Origin: DYGT01 sp964607795
GTDB lineage: Bacteria; Patescibacteriota; Microgenomatia; UBA8517
Length of the DNA: 18,671 nt
Assembly (NCBI GenBank): GCA_964607795.1
Contig: CAZSLA010000017.1
Location: 1-18,671, forward strand
Direction of reading: 5' to 3'
The position numbers and the translations under genes are program-made. Of this stretch, positions 1 to 6,031 are shown in pieces. The notes beneath the pieces are model-generated. The model did no database searches, had not been told where the DNA came from, and saw only the letters and a program-made list of their open reading frames with translations. Numbering within the stretch: position 1 is the first letter of the stretch; each line of letters starts with the position of its first letter.

Positions 1-165
1 CCCTTACTGCACAAAAAGCAGGTCTTTTTTCTTTCACCACTCCTTTTGGGGTGAGACTTGCGAGCACCCAGTAAATCTTTGGATACCAAACAAAAAATAT
101 TACTCTACCCCCTGAAAAAATATTTAACCCTTTAATTACTTTCCGATTATATACGTCCGACACAT
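1..165. other. Upstream region without a supportable gene
   Basis: No start codon with a ribosome-binding site opens a convincing frame here. One plus frame stays open from the left edge to a TAA at 72-74 (24 codons) and another to a TGA near 111; either could be the tail of a gene outside the window, but neither ending resembles S7 or S12, the usual neighbours upstream of fusA. On the minus strand a short lysine-rich frame runs off the left edge, also unrecognised. A weak 4-bp hairpin (7-21) followed by T6 (25-30) might be a degenerate terminator for an upstream gene. Confidence 0.5.
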
Positions 166-169
166 TTGA

Positions 170-198
170 TTGCTTTTCCCCAGTTTGGTTGTTACAAT
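170..198 (+). promoter_or_regulatory. Predicted promoter of fusA
   Basis: TTGCTT (170-175), a 17-bp spacer and TACAAT (193-198) fit a housekeeping sigma-factor promoter with a good -10 and a weak -35. The predicted transcript start is around 204-206, about 28 bases before fusA. The TTGC start of the -35 and the 17-bp spacing recur in the promoters before rplC and rpoA, which raises confidence. Confidence 0.6.
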
Positions 199-203
199 AT
201 CCT

Positions 204-227
204 AACTGCTTCCCAAGGGAGGCGGTT
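204..227 (+). promoter_or_regulatory. fusA 5' leader hairpin covering the Shine-Dalgarno sequence
   Basis: Bases 204-213 pair with 218-227 (AACTGCTTCC with GGAGGCGGTT, 10 bp including two G-U pairs) around a CAAG tetraloop at 214-217. The 3' arm contains GGGAGG (217-222), the only ribosome-binding site of fusA. Because the predicted transcript start is about 205, the mRNA would begin with this hairpin. The structure is read directly; the regulatory role is inference. Confidence 0.5.
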
Positions 228-232
228 TATTT

Positions 233-2389
233 TTGACTATGGCAGCTCAGCAAAGCAAAAAAAAATCAGCAATGGCCAGCACGGTCACTCAGGATCGTGA
301 TGTGCCTTTGCAAAAAATCAGAAACATCGGTATTATCGCCCATATAGACGCGGGTAAAACCACCACCACCGAGCGAATTTTGTTTGAAACGGGGAGGACC
401 TATAAGCACGGCTCGGTGGACGAAGGCACCACGGTCACGGATTGGATGGCCCAGGAGCGCGAGCGCGGCATCACGATCGTGAGCGCGGCAATTACCACTT
501 TTTGGGATTTACAAACGGACTCAGACGTGGAAAATGGTCACTACCGCATCAATATCATCGATACTCCCGGCCACATTGACTTTACCGCGGAAGTTGAGCG
601 TTCACTTCGTGTCCTTGACGGCGCAGTCATGGTCTTTGACGGCAGAACTGGAGTGGAAAGCCAATCAGAAACCGTGTGGCGCCAGGCAAATAAATACCAG
701 GTGCCCAGGATCTGCATTTTGAATAAGTTAAACCTCATCGGTGCGGATTTTGAAGGCTCGATTAAATCTATCCATGACCGGCTTGGAGCAAATGCCTATC
801 CCATCCAAATACCCATTGGTATTGAACATAGCCTTCGGGGTGTGGTGGACTTGATCAAAATGAAGGCTTACACCTACAAGGGCATTGAGGATAATCACTT
901 AAGCGAAGAGGAAATTCCGGTGGAGCTTGTAGATGTTGCCCAAGCTCATCGCGAAAAGCTTATTGAGGCGGTTGCCGAATTTGATGATGCACTTTTGGAA
1001 AAATATTTGGAAGGAATATCCCCCAGTGAAGCCGAAATTAATAGCGCCATTAGAAAGGGTGTGGTTGCCGGCAAATTCTTCCCCATTTTGGGTGGGGATA
1101 ATCGTATGGCCACGGTGCAGCTTTTGATGGATGCCGTGGTTGAATATTTGCCGTCGCCCATTGACCTTTTGCCAATTGAAGGCACTAATCCTAAAACCGG
1201 GGAACAAGTAACGCGCGAGCGCACCAATGAGGCTCCGTTTTCCGGCCTTGCCTTTAAAGTAGTCACAGACCCGCATGTGGGCAGGCTGGTGTATGTGCGC
1301 ATTTATTCAGGAACGCTAAAAGCAGGTACCAGCGTTTATAATAGCTCCAAAGGGGACATGGAAAGGATCGGCAAACTGGTTTTGATGCATGCAGAGGCAC
1401 GCGAACTCATCGACGAAGCCTTTGCCGGAGAGATTGTGGCCGTTGTCGGCAGCAAGCAATTGACCACAGGGGATACAGTTTGTGATCCTTCACACCCCAT
1501 TTTACTTGAGTCCATAAGCTTCCCCGAGCCTGTGATCTCCTTGGCCATTGAGCCGGCAACCAAGGTAGATCAGGAAAAAATGGGTGTTGCTTTAAATAAG
1601 CTTTCGGACGAAGACCCCACTTTTAAAATTAAAACTAATCATGAAACCGGCCAGACGATTATCTCCGGCATGGGCGAGCTGCAGCTTGAGATTTTGGTGG
1701 ACCGCATGAAGCGGGAATTTAATGTGGATGCATCCACAGGGTCCCCCCAGGTGGCTTACAAAGAAACCATCAAAAATGTGGCCGAAGGCGAGGGCAAATA
1801 CATCCGCCAGACAGGCGGTCGCGGCCAGTACGGGCATTGTTTTTTGCGTGTTGAGCCTTTGGGCCGTGGAGAAGGTTTTATCTTTGAATCTGCAATCAAG
1901 GGCGGAGCCATCCCCCAAGAATACATCCCAGCAATTGAAAAAGGTGTGGTGGAAAAGATGGAGGGCGGCATTTTGGCTGGGTTTCCCATGGTGGACATGA
2001 AAGTGGTGGTTTACGACGGTACTTACCATGATGTGGATTCATCTGAAATTGCCTTCAAGATTGCCGGTTCTATGGCCCTGGAAGCTGCTGCTAAAAGAGG
2101 CGAGCTTGCGCTTTTAGAGCCGATTGTAAAAGTGGAGGTGTCCACCCCGGAGGAGTACATGGGGGATGTTATCGGGGATTTGAGCTCACGGCGCGCCCAG
2201 ATCCAGGGCACAGAAGAAAAAGCCGGGGTTACGATTATCAAAGCCATAGCTCCTCTGGCGGAATTATCGGGGTATACTACGAATTTACGCTCGCTCTCTC
2301 AGGGTCGGGCGAGCGCATATGTGGAGCCCAGTCACTATGAAGAAGTGCCGGCAAACATCGCCGAGCAGATTATTAATAAAAACGCTTAA
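233..2389 (+). CDS. fusA: Elongation factor G with altered G4/G5 motifs
   Basis: EF-G is the GTPase that drives tRNA-mRNA translocation on the ribosome and, with RRF, ribosome recycling. At 718 aa it has the expected length. Visible parts: P-loop AHIDAGKT (36-43), switch I ERERGITI (75-82), DTPGH (110-114), domain IV with GRGQYGH and YHDVDSSE, and a canonical C-terminus. Odd: the G4 motif, normally NKMD, is NKLN (164-167), and the G5 motif, normally CGSA, is GGDN (287-290); both read the guanine base. The TTG start at 233 lies 10 bases after GGGAGG (217-222); an ATG at 239 is the alternative, 16 bases away. It has its own promoter and is followed by tuf. The identity as EF-G is secure; its nucleotide preference is an open question. 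Confidence 0.96.
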   Translation: MTMAAQQSKKKSAMASTVTQDRDVPLQKIRNIGIIAHIDAGKTTTTERILFETGRTYKHGSVDEGTTVTDWMAQERERGITIVSAAITTFWDLQTDSDVENGHYRINIIDTPGHIDFTAEVERSLRVLDGAVMVFDGRTGVESQSETVWRQANKYQVPRICILNKLNLIGADFEGSIKSIHDRLGANAYPIQIPIGIEHSLRGVVDLIKMKAYTYKGIEDNHLSEEEIPVELVDVAQAHREKLIEAVAEFDDALLEKYLEGISPSEAEINSAIRKGVVAGKFFPILGGDNRMATVQLLMDAVVEYLPSPIDLLPIEGTNPKTGEQVTRERTNEAPFSGLAFKVVTDPHVGRLVYVRIYSGTLKAGTSVYNSSKGDMERIGKLVLMHAEARELIDEAFAGEIVAVVGSKQLTTGDTVCDPSHPILLESISFPEPVISLAIEPATKVDQEKMGVALNKLSDEDPTFKIKTNHETGQTIISGMGELQLEILVDRMKREFNVDASTGSPQVAYKETIKNVAEGEGKYIRQTGGRGQYGHCFLRVEPLGRGEGFIFESAIKGGAIPQEYIPAIEKGVVEKMEGGILAGFPMVDMKVVVYDGTYHDVDSSEIAFKIAGSMALEAAAKRGELALLEPIVKVEVSTPEEYMGDVIGDLSSRRAQIQGTEEKAGVTIIKAIAPLAELSGYTTNLRSLSQGRASAYVEPSHYEEVPANIAEQIINKNA

Positions 2390-2399
2390 AAGCTCCCTC

Positions 2400-2429
2400 T
2401 TGACAAAGCATGAAGCGGGCTGCGATAAT
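2400..2429 (+). promoter_or_regulatory. Predicted strong promoter of tuf
   Basis: A perfect -35 TTGACA (2400-2405), an 18-bp spacer and GATAAT (2424-2429) lie just after the fusA stop codon. The expected transcript start is about 2435-2436. It would let EF-Tu, usually the most abundant protein of the cell, be made separately from EF-G. The transcript would probably continue into rpsJ and the methyltransferase gene, since no terminator is visible between them. Confidence 0.75.
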
Positions 2430-2435
2430 ACCAAA

Positions 2436-2485
2436 GTTCCGCTAATTGCGGAGTGGTTTTTCGCCCGAATATAGGGCTTGAAAAA
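2436..2485 (+). promoter_or_regulatory. Tandem hairpins in the tuf 5' leader
   Basis: The first hairpin pairs TCCGC (2438-2442) with GCGGA (2448-2452) around TAATT, extended by two G-U pairs to 2436-2454, and starts at the predicted 5' end. It is followed by GTGG and T5 (2457-2461), so it resembles a weak terminator. Those T residues plus C2462 can instead pair with GAAAAA (2480-2485), closing a second hairpin whose inner stem is GCCC/GGGC (2463-2466 with 2474-2477; loop GAATATA). The second hairpin would remove the U-tract needed for termination. Confidence 0.5.
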
Positions 2486-2513
2486 AGCAAAAATATAATT
2501 TAAGATAATTATC

Positions 2514-3713
2514 ATGGCAGCAGATACAAAACAAAAATTTGAAAGGCTCAAGCCGCACGTCAATATTGGCACTATTGGCCACGTTGACCACGGCAAGACC
2601 ACTCTGACGGCGGCTATCACAAATACCTTAGCTATGCAGCCCGGCAATAACACCAAGTCCTATGCTTTTGACCAGATTGATAATGCTCCTGAGGAAAAAG
2701 AGCGTGGAGTGACCATCAACATAACCCACGTTGAATACGAAACCGAAAAAAGGCACTATGCCCATATTGATGCTCCGGGTCATGCCGATTACATCAAAAA
2801 TATGATCACCGGTGCGGCTCAGATGGACGGCGCAATTTTGGTTATTTCCGCCGCAGATGGCCCCATGCCTCAGACTCGTGAACACGTAATTTTGGCACGT
2901 CAGGTAAATGTTCCTGCTTTGGTTGTCTTTTTGAACAAAGTAGATACTGTTGATGACCCAGAGATAGTTGATTTAGTAGAAGAAGATGTACGCGAGCTTT
3001 TGAAAAAATACGAATATCCAGGCGACGAAGTTCCTGTTATTCGCGGCAGCGCCCTGAAAGCCTTGGAGGGCGACAAAGATGCTCAAACTAAAATCATGGA
3101 GCTTATGAAGGCCGTGGATGAGTATATTCCGGACCCGGTTCGCGAAACCGACAAGTCATTTTTGATGCCGGTGGAAGATGTCTTTTCCATTAAAGGCCGC
3201 GGGACCGTGGCTACAGGCCGAGTTGCTCGCGGGAAGCTTGGTGTGAATGAAGAGATAGAAATCGTAGGCATCAAAGATACGCAAAAAACAGTGGTTACAG
3301 GCCTTGAGATGTTTAGAAAAACTTTGGATGAGACCCAAGCCGGAGACAACGTCGGTGTCCTTCTGCGCGGAGTTGAAAAAGACCAGATTGAGCGTGGCCA
3401 AGTGCTTGCCAAAACCGGCACTATCCAACCTCACACCGAATTTGAAGCTGAGGTATATATCTTAAGCAAGGACGAAGGCGGTCGGCACACGCCGTTTTTC
3501 ACCGGCTACAAGCCTCAGTTCTTTATTGGCACGGCGGATATTACCGGAGAAGTTACTTTGCCCGAAGGTATTGAGATGGTGATGCCCGGAGACCGCGCTA
3601 ATATGAAAGCCAAACTAATTGTCCCCGTCGCGCTTGAGGAAGGACAGCGGTTTGCTGTCCGCGAAGGCGGCAAGACAGTTGGTGCAGGACTTATTACCAA
3701 AATTATCAAATAA
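2514..3713 (+). CDS. tuf: Elongation factor Tu
   Basis: EF-Tu carries aminoacyl-tRNA to the ribosomal A site as a GTP complex. All GTPase motifs are present: GHVDHGKT (22-29), ERGVTIN (63-69), DAPGH (86-90, containing the catalytic His90), NKVD (141-144) and SALK (179-182), followed by beta-barrel domains 2 and 3 ending VGAGLITKIIK. Its 399 aa match the family. The motif is DAPGH rather than the usual bacterial DCPGH, and the whole protein has no cysteine. No Shine-Dalgarno sequence precedes the ATG; the AT-rich, weakly structured upstream bases may serve instead. It lies between fusA and rpsJ under its own promoter. Identity is secure. Confidence 0.98.
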   Translation: MAADTKQKFERLKPHVNIGTIGHVDHGKTTLTAAITNTLAMQPGNNTKSYAFDQIDNAPEEKERGVTINITHVEYETEKRHYAHIDAPGHADYIKNMITGAAQMDGAILVISAADGPMPQTREHVILARQVNVPALVVFLNKVDTVDDPEIVDLVEEDVRELLKKYEYPGDEVPVIRGSALKALEGDKDAQTKIMELMKAVDEYIPDPVRETDKSFLMPVEDVFSIKGRGTVATGRVARGKLGVNEEIEIVGIKDTQKTVVTGLEMFRKTLDETQAGDNVGVLLRGVEKDQIERGQVLAKTGTIQPHTEFEAEVYILSKDEGGRHTPFFTGYKPQFFIGTADITGEVTLPEGIEMVMPGDRANMKAKLIVPVALEEGQRFAVREGGKTVGAGLITKIIK

Positions 3714-3740
3714 ACCTGCTCGCACTTTTTAGGACCAATC

Positions 3741-4052
3741 ATGGCAGCCCTAGGTAGAATAAGAGTAAAATTAAAAAGTTACGATCACCGTGTGATCGAT
3801 GAAGCGGCCGCAAAAATTATTGATACGGCTATTTCTACTGGTGCCCAAGTCATTGGCCCCATTCCCCTTCCCACCAAACGCAGTGTTATTTCGGTGTTAG
3901 AATCCCCTTTCAAGCATAAAGATGCCCAGGAGCATTTTGAGGTTTTGGTGCACAAGCGCTTGATTGATATCGAAAATCCCTCGGGCCGCACAATTGATTC
4001 TTTGTCTAACCTGAATTTACCCGCGGGAGTTTCTATTGAAGTAAAGATGTAA
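3741..4052 (+). CDS. rpsJ: 30S ribosomal protein S10
   Basis: S10 (uS10) sits in the 30S head and, as NusE, also takes part in transcription antitermination. The 103-aa protein shows the family pattern: RIRVKLKSYDHRVID at the N-terminus, GPIPLPTK near residue 39 and the VHKRLIDI strand. A weak AGGA (3731-3734) lies 6 bases before the ATG. It follows tuf after 27 bases with no terminator, so it is probably read from the tuf promoter. In most bacteria rplC comes directly next; here a methyltransferase gene abuts its stop codon and a promoter separates it from rplC. Confidence 0.97.
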   Translation: MAALGRIRVKLKSYDHRVIDEAAAKIIDTAISTGAQVIGPIPLPTKRSVISVLESPFKHKDAQEHFEVLVHKRLIDIENPSGRTIDSLSNLNLPAGVSIEVKM

Positions 4053-4607
4053 ATGGCATTTGCCTCCAGAGCCGGTGAAAAACTTGAGTTTGCGCTTCAG
4101 GCATTTAATATTTCTCCACAAGGCAAAATAGCTTGTGATTTTGGATCGTCCACTGGAGGCTTTGTAGACTGCTTGCTGCAAAGCGGGGCAAAAAAGGTTT
4201 ATAGTGTGGATACTTCGTATGGCGAATTGGCTTGGAAACTCAGGACCGATCCGCGAGTTGTGGTCTTGGAGCGCACCAATGCCATGCATGTGAGTTTGCC
4301 CGAAAAAGTGGACTTAATTACCGTAGACACAGCTTGGACCAAGCAGGAAAAAGTCATTGCCAATGCCTTGAGGAATTTGAAATCTGACGGTATCATCATC
4401 AGCCTTATTAAGCCCCATTACGAGCTCGGGGTTGCCAGGCCCGATGATTGTCAAATTGCCCAGGCTTTGGAAAAAGTAAAAAATGATGTTGCATCCATGG
4501 ACGGAAAAGTGGAAAAAATGCTTGCATCTCCCATTACCGGTAAACGCGCGGAGAACAAAGAATATTTGGCTTTGATTTTGGGCCAAGTATTGCCTCGGCA
4601 GGATTGA
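4053..4607 (+). CDS. TlyA/FtsJ-type rRNA 2'-O-methyltransferase lacking the S4 domain
   Basis: A Rossmann-fold SAM-dependent methyltransferase of 184 aa, most like the catalytic half of TlyA, which methylates ribose in 16S and 23S rRNA. The SAM-binding loop is DFGSSTGG (29-36), with D53 at the end of the second strand, and ERTN follows at 73-76. A K-D-K-E set typical of FtsJ-fold ribose methyltransferases is visible as K10 (SRAGEKL), D92, K120 (LIKPHYE) and E170 (NKEY). TlyA normally has an N-terminal S4 RNA-binding domain of about 60 residues; here the protein begins directly at the SRxGxKL motif. The ATG abuts the rpsJ stop with no ribosome-binding site, suggesting translational coupling. 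The rRNA target is inferred; TlyA-like proteins without S4 are poorly characterised. Confidence 0.85.
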   Translation: MAFASRAGEKLEFALQAFNISPQGKIACDFGSSTGGFVDCLLQSGAKKVYSVDTSYGELAWKLRTDPRVVVLERTNAMHVSLPEKVDLITVDTAWTKQEKVIANALRNLKSDGIIISLIKPHYELGVARPDDCQIAQALEKVKNDVASMDGKVEKMLASPITGKRAENKEYLALILGQVLPRQD

Positions 4608-4618
4608 TTTGATATAAT
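4590..4618 (+). promoter_or_regulatory. Predicted promoter of the rplC (S10-spc) operon
   Basis: TTGCCT (4590-4595), exactly 17 bp, then a perfect TATAAT (4613-4618). The -35 lies inside the last codons of the methyltransferase gene. The predicted transcript start is about 4625, giving a leader of roughly 90 bases before rplC. It separates rplC and everything downstream from tuf-rpsJ. Confidence 0.75.
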
Positions 4619-4627
4619 CAGCCTCAC

Positions 4628-4657
4628 ATGGAGGTGGTAATTATTTTAGCCTCTTAA
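4628..4657 (+). CDS. Possible 9-residue leader peptide before the rplC attenuator
   Basis: ATG at 4628 opens a frame reading MEVVIILAS and ending in TAA at 4655-4657. The predicted transcript start (about 4625) leaves only about 3 bases upstream, so it would be read as a nearly leaderless mRNA. Five of nine residues are branched-chain (V, V, I, I, L), and the last codons form arm 1 of the attenuator. The position is what a classical ribosome-mediated attenuator needs, but so short a frame can arise by chance. Confidence 0.35.
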   Translation: MEVVIILAS

Positions 4658-4702
4658 GACCAAGAGGGCCTTTGATGAGTAGGGCGCCTCTGGCGCTTTT
4701 TT
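4649..4702 (+). terminator. Attenuator-like terminator/antiterminator in the rplC leader
   Basis: Four segments can form exclusive stems. Segments 1:2 pair CCTCTT (4650-4655) with AAGAGG (4662-4667). Segments 2:3 pair AGAGGGCCT (4663-4671) with GGGCGCCTCT (4682-4691), bulging G4686. Segments 3:4 pair GCGCC (4684-4688) with GGCGC (4692-4696) around TCT, followed directly by T6 (4697-4702), an intrinsic terminator. Stem 2:3 excludes both others, so it would act as antiterminator. It lies between the promoter and rplC (ATG 4714), so it would control the whole downstream operon. Confidence 0.6.
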
Positions 4703-4713
4703 AGTGTAAAAAA

Positions 4714-5394
4714 ATGATTAATACCATACTTGCGACCAAGACGAAAATGAGCCAGGTGTTTAAAAACAACCACAGGCTTCCTGTTACGGAAATGGAAGCC
4801 GGTCCCTGCGTCGTTACTCAGATTAAAAATATCAAAAAGGACGGCTATTGGGCAATCCAGCTTGGTTTTGGCACCAAAAGGACCAAAAATATTACCAAGC
4901 CACTTCTGGGACATCTGCGCGGGGTTATAAAAGAAAACCAAGCCCCGCGTTTTTTACGCGAGGTCCTGTTTGAAAGCGAGCCCAGGTTTAAAGTCGGGGA
5001 TGTGATTACCTTGGATCACATCTTTACTCCGGGGGACACGGTGTCCATAACCGGAGTTTCCAAGGGCAAGGGCTTTGCAGGGGTGGTGAAGCGCTGGAAT
5101 TTTGCCGGCGGCCCCAAGACTCACGGTCAATCAGACCGCGAGCGGGCTCCGGGTTCCATTGGTCAGGGCACAGACCCCGGGCGTGTGCGCAAAGGCAAAA
5201 AAATGGCCGGTCGCATGGGCAGTGAGCAAAAAACGATTACTAATTTAAAAGTTGTTGCTGTAAACCCCGAAACGAATACTTTGGTAGTATCCGGCCCGGT
5301 GGCCGGAGCAAAGGGAAATTTATTAATCGTTAAGCGCATTTCAGAAAGCAAAGTTGAAACCCCAAAAGAAAAGGAGAAAGAAGAAAATGGCTAA
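4714..5394 (+). CDS. rplC: 50S ribosomal protein L3
   Basis: L3 (uL3) starts 50S assembly and reaches toward the peptidyl-transferase centre. The 226-aa protein has the family core: MEAGPCVVTQ (27-36), VSKGKGFAGVVKRW (115-128) and GSIGQGTDPGRVRKGKKMAG (147-166). Gln151 matches the glutamine that PrmB methylates in E. coli. The charged tail (KEKEKEENG) is longer than usual; its codons supply the Shine-Dalgarno AAGGAG for rplD, which it overlaps by 8 bases. No ribosome-binding site precedes the ATG; the upstream leader holds the attenuator and a UAG 9 bases before the start in the same frame. Confidence 0.97.
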   Translation: MINTILATKTKMSQVFKNNHRLPVTEMEAGPCVVTQIKNIKKDGYWAIQLGFGTKRTKNITKPLLGHLRGVIKENQAPRFLREVLFESEPRFKVGDVITLDHIFTPGDTVSITGVSKGKGFAGVVKRWNFAGGPKTHGQSDRERAPGSIGQGTDPGRVRKGKKMAGRMGSEQKTITNLKVVAVNPETNTLVVSGPVAGAKGNLLIVKRISESKVETPKEKEKEENG

Positions 5395-6031
5395 AGTAAG
5401 CGTTTATTCACTCAGTCAAAAAAGAGCTGAAAGCATGAATTTCCCCAAAGATTATGAGGTTGAGCCAAACGTGGAGCTTTTAGCCCAGGCAGTGCGGGTG
5501 CTTGTGAACAGACAGCACCAAGGGACTGCAAAAACCAAAACCAGGGGGGAAATTGCCCTCACCACCCAAAAGTGGTTTCGGCAAAAAGGCACTGGTAGAG
5601 CTCGCCATGGCGCTCGATCCGCGCCGATTTTCGTGGGCGGCGGCAAGGCTCATGGCCCGGATGGCCGAAAAAGGGTGCTTAAAATGGGCAAAAAAATGAG
5701 TGCGCTTGCTTTGAAAAGCGCGATTTCCCTTAAACTCAAAGAGAAAAAGGTGGTAATTGTCAAAGAAGTATCTAGCCTTAAAAAGACTAAGGACGCAGCT
5801 CGGCTTTTGGCACAGGTAGAAGGTAAACGGGTTCTTATGCTTTTGAGTAAGACTAATGCGGAAAAATACCGTGTGTTTCGTAATCTAAAAAACGTCGTTG
5901 TTTTGCCATTTGCCGATTTAAATGCGCTTGATGCAAAGAGGGCAAACGTGCTTGTTTTTGACGCGGACATTTTCCCGAAAAGCAAAGCAAAAGCAAAAAA
6001 AGTGATTAAAACTAAAAAGGAAAGCAAATGA
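5387..6031 (+). CDS. rplD: 50S ribosomal protein L4
   Basis: L4 (uL4) is an early 50S assembly protein; its long loop lines the exit tunnel. The 214-aa protein contains the characteristic basic loop around residues 54-100 (TRGEIALTTQKWFRQKGTGRARHGARSAP is split here only for naming: TRGEIALT then FRQKGTGRARHG) and GGKAHGPDGR. The start at 5387 is chosen because AAGGAG (5371-5376) lies 10 bases upstream and the protein then begins as the family does; an earlier in-frame start would only add a lysine-rich stretch. In E. coli L4 represses its own operon by attenuation in the leader, which makes the structured rplC leader here notable. It overlaps rplW by 4 bases. Confidence 0.96.
   Translation: MAKVSVYSLSQKRAESMNFPKDYEVEPNVELLAQAVRVLVNRQHQGTAKTKTRGEIALTTQKWFRQKGTGRARHGARSAPIFVGGGKAHGPDGRKRVLKMGKKMSALALKSAISLKLKEKKVVIVKEVSSLKKTKDAARLLAQVEGKRVLMLLSKTNAEKYRVFRNLKNVVVLPFADLNALDAKRANVLVFDADIFPKSKAKAKKVIKTKKESK

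Noticed and set aside
7..30. CTGC-GCAG hairpin followed by T6 as a terminator of an upstream gene
   Set aside because: Only 4 bp with a 7-base loop and two bases between stem and T-run; too weak to call without knowing the upstream gene.
34..54. TCACC/GGTGA inverted repeat in the upstream region
   Set aside because: It has a 3-base bulge, no T-tract on either strand and no adjacent gene to give it a role.
1..74. Open plus-strand frame ending in TAA at 72-74 as the tail of an upstream gene
   Set aside because: Only 23 residues, with no recognisable family and a competing open frame; cannot be supported.
2494..2499. Perfect TATAAT just before tuf as a second promoter
   Set aside because: No -35 at acceptable spacing (TTGAAA is only 10 bp away) and no extended -10; the region is simply AT-rich.
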